A stretch of 64,000 nt of DNA. Source: an uncultured Aquimarina sp. GTDB taxonomy: Bacteria > Bacteroidota > Bacteroidia > Flavobacteriales > Flavobacteriaceae. Location: assembly GCA_947498775.1 (NCBI GenBank), contig CANMLL010000012.1, positions 124,001 to 188,000 on the forward strand. Direction: 5' to 3'. Position 1 is the first letter of the stretch. Each line of letters starts with the position of its first letter. Below are positions 54,246-63,432 of the stretch, one piece after another. Under the pieces are notes generated by a model. That model made no database searches and had not been told where the DNA came from. It worked only from the letters and a program-made list of their open reading frames with translations. The translations under genes and the position numbers were made by a program.

Positions 54246-54395
54246 CATATTATATGGTATTGGTATACTACATAAACAGGATTCCTATTCTTGAAGGAAT
54301 GGGTGATGTTAACGCAGTCAAAAAAATCATAATGAATTCGAAGAGAAAAAAAGATTAGTCCAGATCTTATAAAAACGGTCTCGAATCTTTAAGCG

Positions 54396-55256
54396 TTAAA
54401 AAAAGTTGACGGCCATATAGTTTTTTCTAAACTCAGAAGGAGTGGTCCCTTTTATCTTCTTAAATTTTCTATTAAAATTAGACAGGTTTTTAAATCCACT
54501 AGCATACGAAGCTTCTGCAATAGATACATCTCGATCCTTTGACAGGATATGACAGGAATTTTCAATTCTTACTTCTGTTAAAAACTGAAAAAAGGTTTTA
54601 TTGGTACGTTGCTTAAAATAACGGCAAAAAGCATTAGGTGTCATATTCGCTGTATCTGCAACTTCTTTCAAATCAATATCTCTGTAAAAATCATTCATCA
54701 CCAACTCAAAAACACCAGCCATTCGTTTACCCTCATTATCAGTATAATGTTTTTTGGTGACTGTAGAAGAAATCGTTTTGATATTGGCTTTACTAAACAA
54801 TTTTAATATTTTCAAAAAAGTAATAAAACGATCTAGTCCTTTCTTATTCTTTCTAAATGCCAAGAACTACTCTCTCAATTCCTTTTGTAGTGAAAGAATC
54901 TTAACTCCATAAGATAGATTACTAAAAAAGATGGATAGATCATTAAATTCAGAAAGCTCAAAAAAATCTTTACCAAAAGATTTTTCAGTAAAAAATATTG
55001 AAATCATAAAGGATTCTGCCCTTGAAGAATCGCTATTTAATACATGCGGTACATGGCTTCCAAATACTAGGACATCACCCTCCCTATAATTTGTTATAGC
55101 ATCACCAACGATCAAGTTTCCTTCTCCCGATAGGATGAGTGACATCTGGATTTCTTCATGTTGATGAAGTTTGTCATAAAATGCAAATCCTTTGTCTTCC
55201 TGAATAACGACCGTATCCGATGAAGTTTTGGGTATTTTAAAAGGTAAAACCTTCAT
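54396..55256 (-). pseudogene. AraC/cupin regulator interrupted by one in-frame amber codon
   Basis: A single frame of 287 codons encodes an N-terminal cupin sensor (KLHQHEEIQMSLILSGEGNL, VLVFGSHVPHVLN) and a C-terminal AraC DNA-binding domain (VADTANMTPNAFCRYFKQRT, ISIAEASYASGFKNLSNFNRK, in parts). One TAG at 54867-54869 separates them after SLQKELRE, and the sequence resumes in the same frame as FLAFRKNKK. The rest is intact, so this is a single nonsense change, a sequencing error, or a readthrough site. It lies divergent to the hydroxyproline cluster, as local activators of that pathway do. Confidence 0.82.
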
Positions 55257-55319
55257 TCTAATGTGACTATATTACTCGTGAAGCTTGCAAATTATAAAAA
55301 TAGAAGGTAATATAGTATT

Positions 55320-55370
55320 ATATCTGGCTAATTTTTAGATATCATTCATTTCAAATTCGCAATATATTTG
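55320..55370 (+). promoter_or_regulatory. Possible operator and promoter of the hydroxyproline cluster
   Basis: ATATCT/AGATAT (55320-55325/55337-55342) is an inverted repeat between the divergent AraC gene and the deaminase gene. TATATTTG (55363-55370) fits the Bacteroidetes -7 element TAnnTTTG exactly, though no good -33 TTTG is seen. Transcription would start about ten bases before the deaminase ATG. Confidence 0.35.
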
Positions 55371-55385
55371 AATAAAAACTCAATT

Positions 55386-56306
55386 ATGACTATAGATTGG
55401 AAAGGGGTAATGCCTGCGGTGACTACAAAATTCACAAAAGAAGACACGCTAGACTTAGAAATGTTTGAAGTTAATATTAAGGCACAATTAGATGCAGGGG
55501 TACATGGTATCATTTTGGGCGGAACTTTAGGCGAGGCTAGCACATTAAGTAATGAAGAAAAAAGTATCCTTGTAACAACAACTGTTGAGATTATTAAAAA
55601 CAAGGTCCCAGTCATCATCAATATTGCCGAGCAAAGCACAAAGGGAGCAATTAAAGCTGCTAATAAAGCAAAACAGGACGGTGCACATGGTTTGATGATG
55701 CTTCCTCCTATGCGATATAAAGCTGGGGAAAAAGAAACTATTACCTATTTTAAGGAAGTTGCAAAAAGTACCGACCTCCCAATAATGGTGTACAACAATC
55801 CTGTAGATTATAAGATTGAAGTTACTTTGGACATGTTTGAAGAGCTGCTGGAGTTTGACAATATTGAGGCGGTAAAAGAATCTACTCGTGATATTTCCAA
55901 CATAACACGAATCAAAAACAGGTTTGGAGATCGATTAAAAATCCTTTGCGGAGTAGATACTTTGGCATTAGAAAGTTTATTAATGGGGGCTGATGGTTGG
56001 GTAGCAGGATTAGTGGACGCTTTTCCAGCAGAAACTGTTGCGATTTACGAACTTCAAAAAGCGGGAAGAATCAAAGAAGCTATCGACATTTATCGTTGGT
56101 TTTTACCATTGCTAGAGTTAGATATAAACCCTAAATTAGTACAAAACATAAAGCTGGCAGAAGTAGCTACAGGGATAGGAACAGAAAATGTTCGCCCTCC
56201 CAGACTACCTCTGGAAGGGGAGGAACGAAAACAGGTTTTGAAAATTATTAAAGACAGTTTAAAAACCAGACCTAATTTACCCAATTATAAAAAATTAGCT
56301 CATTAA
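55386..56306 (+). CDS. DapA-family lyase, probable pyrroline-4-hydroxy-2-carboxylate deaminase
   Basis: About 306 residues of the dihydrodipicolinate synthase superfamily, with Schiff-base Lys164 (AVKES), Tyr136 (MVYNNP) and the GTLGEASTLS loop. In this operon context its likely reaction is conversion of 1-pyrroline-4-hydroxy-2-carboxylate to 2-oxoglutarate semialdehyde with release of ammonia, the third step of trans-4-hydroxyproline breakdown. The ATG at 55386 (MTIDWKG) is preferred over a TTG at 55368. It is followed after two bases by the semialdehyde dehydrogenase gene. The assignment within the family rests on its neighbours. Confidence 0.85.
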   Translation: MTIDWKGVMPAVTTKFTKEDTLDLEMFEVNIKAQLDAGVHGIILGGTLGEASTLSNEEKSILVTTTVEIIKNKVPVIINIAEQSTKGAIKAANKAKQDGAHGLMMLPPMRYKAGEKETITYFKEVAKSTDLPIMVYNNPVDYKIEVTLDMFEELLEFDNIEAVKESTRDISNITRIKNRFGDRLKILCGVDTLALESLLMGADGWVAGLVDAFPAETVAIYELQKAGRIKEAIDIYRWFLPLLELDINPKLVQNIKLAEVATGIGTENVRPPRLPLEGEERKQVLKIIKDSLKTRPNLPNYKKLAH

Positions 56307-56308
56307 CT

Positions 56309-57892
56309 ATGATAACCGGGAAAAACTATATAGGAAATCACCTTTCGGCAAAAGGAGATAAAACATACAAGACATTTAATCCAAAATTGAATCTTGATAA
56401 CGAAACCACTTTTTATGAAGCATCTGAAAAAGAAATAGAAGAAGCCGTTACCTTGGCGTCTGAAGCTTTTAAAGTGTTCAGAAATATTTCTGGGTCGAAA
56501 AAGGCTCAATTCCTGAATGCAATTGCTGATGAGATTCTAGCTTTAGACGATACGCTGATCCAGACCTATATTTCAGAAACAGGCTTACCCAAAGGAAGAG
56601 CCAAAGGAGAACGAGGCAGAACCATAGGGCAATTAAGAGCATTTGCCGAATTAGTATCTGATGGTTCTTGGGTAGAAGCCACCATAGATACCGCAGATCC
56701 GGATAGAACTCCTATTCCTAAACAAGATATCCGCAAGATGTTGGTCCCATTAGGTCCCGTTGTGGTTTTTGGAGCAAGCAATTTCCCATTGGCATACGCT
56801 ACTGCAGGAGGAGATACCGCGGCTGCGTTTGCTGCAGGATGCCCTGTAATCGTAAAATCACATCCCATGCATGCTGGCACAGGAGAATTAGTTGCTTCAG
56901 CCATACAAAAAGCAGCACAAAAAACAGGAATGCCAAATGGTATCTTTTCTAACCTGAATAGTGCAGGGATCGAAGTGGGCATACAATTGGTAAAACACCC
57001 AAAAATTAAGGCCGTAGGCTTTACCGGAAGTATTCATGGGGGGAGAGCATTATTTGATCTTGCAGCGCAGCGACCAGAACCTATTCCAGTATTTGCAGAA
57101 ATGGGAAGTGTAAATCCTGTTATTCTTTTACCTAAAGCAGCCAAAAATAAGGGAGCTACATTAGCAAAAACATATGCCAATTCTATAACACTGGGCGCAG
57201 GACAGTTTTGTACCAACCCCGGGTTGATTTTGGGGATAAAAGGAGAAGCTCTTGATAATTTTATTGAAATACTTTCTGCCGAAATTATAAAAATTGAACC
57301 ATCATGTATGCTTCATCCTAATATTATTGGAAATTATGAGCGAAACAAAGCCAATGTATTACAGCAAAATGGCCTCAATCTAACAACCGAGTATGAAGGT
57401 AATATTATGATCAATCATGCCAGACAAACCGTTACCACGGTTGAAGGCAAAACATTTTTAGAAAACACAACCTTACATCAAGAGGTTTTTGGACCATTTT
57501 CTATGGTTGTGCAATGCGAAAACGCACAGCAATTAGAACAAATCATTTCGAATCTCGAAGGACAACTTACCGGTACTATACTTGCAGAAAATGAAGAAGC
57601 CTCTGCTTACAATTCGGTGATTGAAGCACTAAAAAATCGGGTGGGAAGAGTTATTTTCAACGGAGTTCCTACAGGCGTAGAAGTTTGCCCGGCAATGCTT
57701 CATGGTGGCCCATACCCTGCCTCTACAGATAGTCGATTCACTGCAGTGGGGATTCACTCAATTAAACGTTGGGTACGTCCTTTTAGTTACCAAAGCTGGC
57801 CCAACAACCTTCTCCCCAACGAACTGAAAAATGAAAACCCATTGGGCATTTCAAGATTGGTTAACGGAAAATATACAGATCAAAAAATCTAA
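56309..57892 (+). CDS. 2-oxoglutarate semialdehyde dehydrogenase
   Basis: A 527-residue aldehyde dehydrogenase. Catalytic Cys301 (GAGQFCTNPG), general base Glu264 (FAEMGSVNP) and the substrate-channel Asn (GASNFPLAY) are present. The length and N-terminus match the NADP-dependent 2,5-dioxovalerate (2-oxoglutarate semialdehyde) dehydrogenases. It performs the last step of hydroxyproline degradation, giving 2-oxoglutarate for the TCA cycle. It begins two bases after the deaminase gene and precedes the DUF885 gene by 11 bases. Confidence 0.9.
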   Translation: MITGKNYIGNHLSAKGDKTYKTFNPKLNLDNETTFYEASEKEIEEAVTLASEAFKVFRNISGSKKAQFLNAIADEILALDDTLIQTYISETGLPKGRAKGERGRTIGQLRAFAELVSDGSWVEATIDTADPDRTPIPKQDIRKMLVPLGPVVVFGASNFPLAYATAGGDTAAAFAAGCPVIVKSHPMHAGTGELVASAIQKAAQKTGMPNGIFSNLNSAGIEVGIQLVKHPKIKAVGFTGSIHGGRALFDLAAQRPEPIPVFAEMGSVNPVILLPKAAKNKGATLAKTYANSITLGAGQFCTNPGLILGIKGEALDNFIEILSAEIIKIEPSCMLHPNIIGNYERNKANVLQQNGLNLTTEYEGNIMINHARQTVTTVEGKTFLENTTLHQEVFGPFSMVVQCENAQQLEQIISNLEGQLTGTILAENEEASAYNSVIEALKNRVGRVIFNGVPTGVEVCPAMLHGGPYPASTDSRFTAVGIHSIKRWVRPFSYQSWPNNLLPNELKNENPLGISRLVNGKYTDQKI

Positions 57893-57903
57893 TAGCAGGT
57901 ACT

Positions 57904-59634
57904 ATGAAAATTTTAAAAAATTTAGGATTGCTAATCCTATTGTTCTTTTATAGTTGTTCAGAAAAAGAAATTCAAAATCCAAAGGACCAACTGTACGCAA
58001 TCATCAATGAGATTGAAGAGCGGAAAGGATATGATGAAGAAGTCTATCCTCTCGGGTTATTTACAAAAGAATATTTTAAAAAAGAAGCTGATTTTGCAAA
58101 AGAAAAAATAGAACTCCTTAAACAAATTGATCCAAGTCAACTCAAAGAGACCGATAATATTTCTTTAGAACTTTTAAAATTTACGTTGCAGCAGACTATA
58201 GATTATTATGAATTCGAAGGGTATTTAAATCCACTATTATCTGACTCGGGATTTCACAGTAACCTCAATTATATGGTACGCCCATTTACTAATTATGATC
58301 AAGTAAAAAAATACCTTAATAAGCTTAATGCTATCCCAGAGTTTGTAGATCAACATTTCGTTAATTTAAGAGAAGGGCTACAAAAGGGAGTTTCGCAACC
58401 CAAAGTTATATTTACAGGATACGAATCTTCCTATAATGATCACATTGTAGATCAGGTAGAGGAAAGTTATTTTTATTCTCCTTTCAAAAAAATGCCAGAA
58501 ACTCTTAACCAGACTCAAAGAGATTCAGTAACTAATGCTGCTGTTGAAGCAATTAAAAATAACGTGATACCCCAATTTAAAAGAATAAAAGCATTTTTTG
58601 AAAACGAATATGTGCCAAACACCAGAACCGCTATAGGAATTTCTGAAACTTCAAATGGGAAAGCTTACTATCAAAACAGAATAAATTTTTATACTACAAG
58701 TACTAAATATACAGCAAACAATATCCATGACATAGGTCTAAAGGAGGTAGCTCGTATAAGAACGCAAATGGAGAACATTATTAAAGAGCTTAATTTTCAG
58801 GGAAGTTTTGCAGACTTCTTAAAATTTCTTCGTACCGATGAACAGTTTTATGCCAAAACACCCAAAGAGCTCCTAATGATTGCCAGAGATATGTCAAAAA
58901 GGGCAGATGAGCAATTGCCTCGCTTTTTTAAGACTTTGCCAAGAAAACCTTATGGAGTAGCTCCGGTTCCAGATGCCATTGCTCCCAAATATACGGGAGG
59001 TCGATATGTAGGAACAAAGGCTGATAGTTCAGAGCCAGGATACTATTGGGTAAATACTTATGACCTGCCAAGTAGGACATTGTATACGCTACCTTCACTC
59101 ACGGTACATGAAGCAGTCCCGGGTCATCATCTACAAATTAGTTTGAATAACGAACTGGGGGATAGCATCCCAAAATTTAGAAAAGATCTTTACCTATCTG
59201 CTTATGGTGAAGGCTGGGGGTTATATTCAGAATTTTTGGCTGAAGAAATGGGCATGTATACTACGCCTTATGAGCATTTCGGAAAACTGACCTATGAAAT
59301 GTGGCGTGCCTGCCGATTAGTTGTTGACACAGGAATACATGCCAAAGGCTGGACACGGGATCAGGTAATTGATTTTATGTCCTCAAATACCGCACTCTCT
59401 TTACATGAAATACATACCGAAACCGATCGATATATCTCATGGCCAGGACAAGCTTTATCCTATAAAATAGGAGAGTTAAAAATCAGAGAACTTCGTAAAA
59501 AAGCGGAGACAGAATTAGGAGGTAAATTTGATATTCGTGAGTTTCATGAAATTATTTTAGAACAAGGTACCGTTACTCTTTCTATTTTGGAGGATAGAAT
59601 TAATACATATGTCGCAAAAACAAAAAATGGCTAG
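57904..59634 (+). CDS. DUF885 metallopeptidase-like lipoprotein
   Basis: A 576-residue lipoprotein (LLILLFFYSCSEKE) of the DUF885 family. The conserved HEAVPGHHLQ motif (about residues 404-413) and a downstream Glu-rich helix (SEFLAEEMGMY) suggest a zinc-dependent peptidase outside the cytoplasm. Encoded in the middle of the hydroxyproline cluster, it may release hydroxyproline from peptides (inference); other DUF885 proteins are uncharacterised. It overlaps the epimerase gene at its 3' end by 8 to 26 bases depending on the epimerase start. Confidence 0.85.
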   Translation: MKILKNLGLLILLFFYSCSEKEIQNPKDQLYAIINEIEERKGYDEEVYPLGLFTKEYFKKEADFAKEKIELLKQIDPSQLKETDNISLELLKFTLQQTIDYYEFEGYLNPLLSDSGFHSNLNYMVRPFTNYDQVKKYLNKLNAIPEFVDQHFVNLREGLQKGVSQPKVIFTGYESSYNDHIVDQVEESYFYSPFKKMPETLNQTQRDSVTNAAVEAIKNNVIPQFKRIKAFFENEYVPNTRTAIGISETSNGKAYYQNRINFYTTSTKYTANNIHDIGLKEVARIRTQMENIIKELNFQGSFADFLKFLRTDEQFYAKTPKELLMIARDMSKRADEQLPRFFKTLPRKPYGVAPVPDAIAPKYTGGRYVGTKADSSEPGYYWVNTYDLPSRTLYTLPSLTVHEAVPGHHLQISLNNELGDSIPKFRKDLYLSAYGEGWGLYSEFLAEEMGMYTTPYEHFGKLTYEMWRACRLVVDTGIHAKGWTRDQVIDFMSSNTALSLHEIHTETDRYISWPGQALSYKIGELKIRELRKKAETELGGKFDIREFHEIILEQGTVTLSILEDRINTYVAKTKNG

Positions 59635-60637
59635 AACTACCTTCAAATGTATCGATGCACATACCTGCGGAAACCCTGTGAGGGTTGTTACCACAGGACA
59701 CCCACCTTTGGAAGGCGATTCTATGAGCGAAAAACGACAACACTTCCTAAAAAAATACGATTGGATCAGAACTGGATTAATGTTAGAACCACGGGGACAT
59801 GATATGATGAGCGGTAGTTTTTTGTACGAGCCTCATGACTCTAAAAATGATTTTGCCATTCTTTTTATTGAAACTTCGGGATGCTTACCTATGTGCGGTC
59901 ACGGAACGATAGGAACTATTACTGTTGCACTAGAAGAAGGGTTGATAAAACCCAAAAACCCAGGAAAAATAAGAATGGAGGCTCCTGCAGGGTTAGTAGA
60001 GATCGAATATCAACAAACTGGTAAAAAGGTAGATTGGGTAAGGCTCAAAAATGTGAAGTCTTATCTCGCAGAACAAGGATTGACAATTGATTGCCCAGAA
60101 CTTGGCGAAATCATATTTGATGTAGCCTATGGTGGAAATTTTTATGCGATTGTGGATCCACAGAAAAATTTTGGTGGTATTCAAGACTTCACTGCTAGTA
60201 AATTGATTCAATATTCGCAAGTAATACGACAACGCATTAATAAGAAATATCCCGATCTTTTTATTCATCCAGAAAATGAGACCATACGAGATGTAAGTCA
60301 TATTTTATGGACTGGTGATCCCCTGAACCCAAACTCTTCTGGTAGAAATGCCGTTTTTTATGGCGAAAAAGCTATTGATCGTTCTCCATGCGGAACTGGT
60401 ACATCGGCCAGGATGGCCCAACTGTATGCTAAAGGAAAATTAAAAAAAGAGGAAGAATTTATTCATGAAAGCTTTATAGGAAGTACCTTTATAGGAAGGG
60501 TTGAAGAAGAAACCGAACTAGCAGAGAAAAAAGCTATAATTCCGAGCATTCAAGGGTGGGCAAAAGTATATGGATATAATACGATTATTATTGATGATGA
60601 AGATGACCTATATGCACATGGTTTTCAGGTGATTTGA
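59627..60637 (+). CDS. 4-hydroxyproline 2-epimerase (proline racemase family)
   Basis: About 336 residues of the proline racemase superfamily. Both acid/base cysteines are present, in MCGHGTIG and in DRSPCGTGTSARMA (Cys96 and Cys261 when counted from an alternative ATG at 59609, Cys90 and Cys255 from 59627), which excludes the dehydratase branch. It converts trans-4-hydroxy-L-proline to cis-4-hydroxy-D-proline, the first step of the pathway; hydroxyproline rather than proline specificity is inferred from the operon. The ATG at 59627 (MARTTFKCIDAHTCGNP) gives the usual family start; either start overlaps the DUF885 gene. Confidence 0.9.
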   Translation: MARTTFKCIDAHTCGNPVRVVTTGHPPLEGDSMSEKRQHFLKKYDWIRTGLMLEPRGHDMMSGSFLYEPHDSKNDFAILFIETSGCLPMCGHGTIGTITVALEEGLIKPKNPGKIRMEAPAGLVEIEYQQTGKKVDWVRLKNVKSYLAEQGLTIDCPELGEIIFDVAYGGNFYAIVDPQKNFGGIQDFTASKLIQYSQVIRQRINKKYPDLFIHPENETIRDVSHILWTGDPLNPNSSGRNAVFYGEKAIDRSPCGTGTSARMAQLYAKGKLKKEEEFIHESFIGSTFIGRVEEETELAEKKAIIPSIQGWAKVYGYNTIIIDDEDDLYAHGFQVI

Positions 60638-60699
60638 AGTGGAAATGAATTAATGAAAGAATGATCTAATGAATTATTAACAGAAATTGAAAAACTAAT

Positions 60700-60828
60700 T
60701 TGGAAACACAAGAGTTTATCGAAAAGTTCAAAAAATGTACTAAAAAGTTATCAGCAGATAGTATTCTTATGTACAATGAGTTAAAAAAACCTGAAGCAAT
60801 AAAAAGTAATCGGATATCAAATTATTAA
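60700..60828 (+). other. Short protein-like ORF in the gap before the D-amino-acid dehydrogenase
   Basis: A TTG-started 42-codon frame reads as a plausible helical peptide (TQEFIEKFKKCTKKLSADSI). It has no family and may be a remnant of a longer gene. The rest of 60638-60916 shows nothing else. Confidence 0.2.
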
Positions 60829-60916
60829 AAGTACTATCTCAAGCTAGAAAGAATGCATCAGTTAACTAAATGGTAATAAAATGATGCATAGATTGTCTCA
60901 ATAATTTAATAATTCA

Positions 60917-62161
60917 ATGAAAAAAGTAATAGTCATAGGTGGCGGAATTATAGGACTATGTTCTGCATATTATTTGCATAAAGAAGGGCATCAGGTAACT
61001 GTAATTGACCAGTCTAGTATGGATTTTGGTGCTTCCTATGTAAATGCCGGATACCTATCTCCCAGTCATATTATTCCGTTGGCAGCTCCCGGAGTGATGA
61101 AAAAAGGCTTAAAATGGATGTTTAATCCTTCAAGTCCACTATTTATAAAACCTCGCCTATCATCAGATTTTTTTAAGTGGGTATGGGCTTTTAATAAATC
61201 TTGCTCTCACAAAAATGTAACTCGCGGCATTCCCGCTATTAAGGATATTGCTGTCTTAGGGCAGGATTTATATTCTGAAATCAGAGAAGTCGAGAATTTT
61301 AATTTTCAATTAGAAAAAAAAGGGTTGTTGATGATCTGCCAAACCCAAAAAATGTTGGAAGAAGAGATTCGAGTTGCAAAAATTGCCAAAAAAGAAGGAT
61401 TAGAAGTAAGAGAGATTGGGTTAACCGAACTTAAGAAAATGCAACCCAAAGTAGAACTTAATGCGAAGGGAGCTGTGTTATATGAATGTGATGCACATAC
61501 TACTCCGAAGACCTTTATGGAAGAAATGAAATCCTACCTGAAAGCTTGGGGAGTGATGATTCACAAAAATGAAAAGATAGAAGATCTCACAATAAAAGAC
61601 GAAAAAATAACTTCGATTAGTAATCCAACCCATACTTATATTGCAGACGAATTTGTATTGGCCGCTGGTTCCTGGTCAAAAAAATTGAGTGAAAAACTAG
61701 GAATTAAATTATTGTTGGAACCAGGAAAAGGATATCGAATTAATTCTGAAAGAGACTTAGGAATTACCATGCCGGCTATTTTGGCCGAGTCTAAAGTGGC
61801 AATAACTCCTATGCAGGGATTTACTCGTTTTGCCGGAACTATGGAAATTGCAGGAATCAACCATAACATCAATACGGTAAGAGTAGAAGCCATTGCCAAG
61901 GCTACACAACGTTATTATCCAAATATCAAACTAACGACTGAAGAAAAAAAAGCTGCTACCTGTGGTCTACGACCTGTTTCTCCAGATGGATTGCCCTATA
62001 TCGGTAGATCAAGAAAATGCCAAAATCTTACCATTGCTACAGGTCACGCCATGATGGGCTGGAGTATGGGTTCTGCAACAGGAAAACTAGTTTCAGAAAT
62101 TATTTCGGATAAAAACACCTCTTTAAACCTAGAAGTATTTCATCCCGATCGTAAGTTTTAA
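60917..62161 (+). CDS. FAD-dependent D-amino-acid (cis-4-hydroxy-D-proline) dehydrogenase
   Basis: A 414-residue flavoprotein of the DadA/glycine oxidase family, with the FAD-binding dinucleotide motif GGGIIGLCSAYYL at the start and the typical C-terminal GLRPVSPDGLPYIGRSR and GHAMMGWSMGSATGKLVSE. In this cluster it should oxidise cis-4-hydroxy-D-proline to 1-pyrroline-4-hydroxy-2-carboxylate, passing electrons to the respiratory chain. It lies 280 bases after the epimerase gene and completes the four-step route to 2-oxoglutarate. Confidence 0.88.
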   Translation: MKKVIVIGGGIIGLCSAYYLHKEGHQVTVIDQSSMDFGASYVNAGYLSPSHIIPLAAPGVMKKGLKWMFNPSSPLFIKPRLSSDFFKWVWAFNKSCSHKNVTRGIPAIKDIAVLGQDLYSEIREVENFNFQLEKKGLLMICQTQKMLEEEIRVAKIAKKEGLEVREIGLTELKKMQPKVELNAKGAVLYECDAHTTPKTFMEEMKSYLKAWGVMIHKNEKIEDLTIKDEKITSISNPTHTYIADEFVLAAGSWSKKLSEKLGIKLLLEPGKGYRINSERDLGITMPAILAESKVAITPMQGFTRFAGTMEIAGINHNINTVRVEAIAKATQRYYPNIKLTTEEKKAATCGLRPVSPDGLPYIGRSRKCQNLTIATGHAMMGWSMGSATGKLVSEIISDKNTSLNLEVFHPDRKF

Positions 62162-62205
62162 TAACTGCATATATTGCCATTCTGGTGTAGGCTGGGATGA
62201 CAATC

Positions 62206-63306
62206 TCATAATATTCCAGTTTGCTGTTTATAGAAAGCATCTTGCTGTTTTTTCATCATTTCACGAGCAATTTTCTTCTTGTAAGCATATAATTCCTCTT
62301 CTTCGGTAAGATCTCCATACACTCTATCATTAATGGTGAAATCTGTTTGCATTACAACTTTACGCTGCCCTTCTTTTTGTGCAACCCAGGTTTTTACTTC
62401 TCCTTCAATATCTTCTAATTTATAGTCGTATTCTCCTTTGGGCGAAAGTAATTTTGCAAAAATTGGCGAGGTTTCTATCGCTAAAAACAATAAAAAAATG
62501 AAAAATGAAGGTAACCATGGTAATTCGTTCAAGGCATTTACACGGGCCATCAATCCATCAAAATTATCAATGATGGGCTGCGAGTTCACGACCTGATCTT
62601 CATATTCGGTTGCCAGTTGCACTTTTTGAGCTTCTAAGGTCGCTACTTTATCTGCATTTGTTTTTTTTAACTCAACAAGTTCTGCTAAGCCAGCATCGTG
62701 CTTTTCTCGTTTTTCTTTATAAACAGGTCCTTTTCCTATAATTTCGGTTCCTTTTCGTCCTTCTGCTTCGGCGATATAAGTTTCATACAAGTCATTCACT
62801 TCAGTTTCCTTGGTTGTTACTTCTTCTTTTAAAGAAGCAATTTCAGAATCAATTGAAGAAACTACAGGAGTGTATTGTGTGGCTATCTGTTCTTTATTCG
62901 CCAAGGTGAAATCGTTCTTTTGTTCTAGCAATACGCGATCGATTTCTTTTTCAAAAATCTTAAGCTCTAATGGTTTTGAGATCACTACAGCAATAATGAT
63001 CGCCAAAACAATTCTTGGCGAAGCCTGTAAAAGTTCATCTATAAAACGCTCTTTCTTTCTAATCGTGGAGACAATAAACCGATCAAGGTTGAAGATCAAG
63101 AATCCCCATATTAATCCAAAGAATATGGCACTAAAATAATTATCGAATACGGTATACAAAGCATAACTAGCAGCTATAAAAGCCATTACAGCAGTAAAGA
63201 ATACGGTAGCTCCAATACCTGCATACTTGTTTTGCTCTCCGGTAGAACTATCGGCCAAAATATCGGCATCGGCTCCAGAGCATAAAATAAAAAAACGTTT
63301 TAACAT
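62206..63306 (-). CDS. DUF4407 membrane protein
   Basis: A 366-residue protein with three to four N-terminal membrane segments (about residues 30-120), a long alpha-helical coiled-coil region (about 130-255) and another membrane segment (LPSFFIFLLFLAIETSPIFA) near 270. This is the DUF4407 layout, whose function is unknown. It begins MLKRFFILCSGADADIL, a typical family start. It is convergent to the dehydrogenase gene and 126 bases downstream of the partial coiled-coil protein gene. Confidence 0.85.
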   Translation of the reverse strand: MLKRFFILCSGADADILADSSTGEQNKYAGIGATVFFTAVMAFIAASYALYTVFDNYFSAIFFGLIWGFLIFNLDRFIVSTIRKKERFIDELLQASPRIVLAIIIAVVISKPLELKIFEKEIDRVLLEQKNDFTLANKEQIATQYTPVVSSIDSEIASLKEEVTTKETEVNDLYETYIAEAEGRKGTEIIGKGPVYKEKREKHDAGLAELVELKKTNADKVATLEAQKVQLATEYEDQVVNSQPIIDNFDGLMARVNALNELPWLPSFFIFLLFLAIETSPIFAKLLSPKGEYDYKLEDIEGEVKTWVAQKEGQRKVVMQTDFTINDRVYGDLTEEEELYAYKKKIAREMMKKQQDAFYKQQTGIL

Positions 63307-63432
63307 GATCTAAGGGTGTTTTTGATTGACAATAGATCTATAACGTTGATTTACAACAAAATGTTGTACAAAAAAACTCCCCAAAAGGGAGTTTCTAGCT
63401 ATTACAAATTCTCTGATCATTGCCTAATAGAT

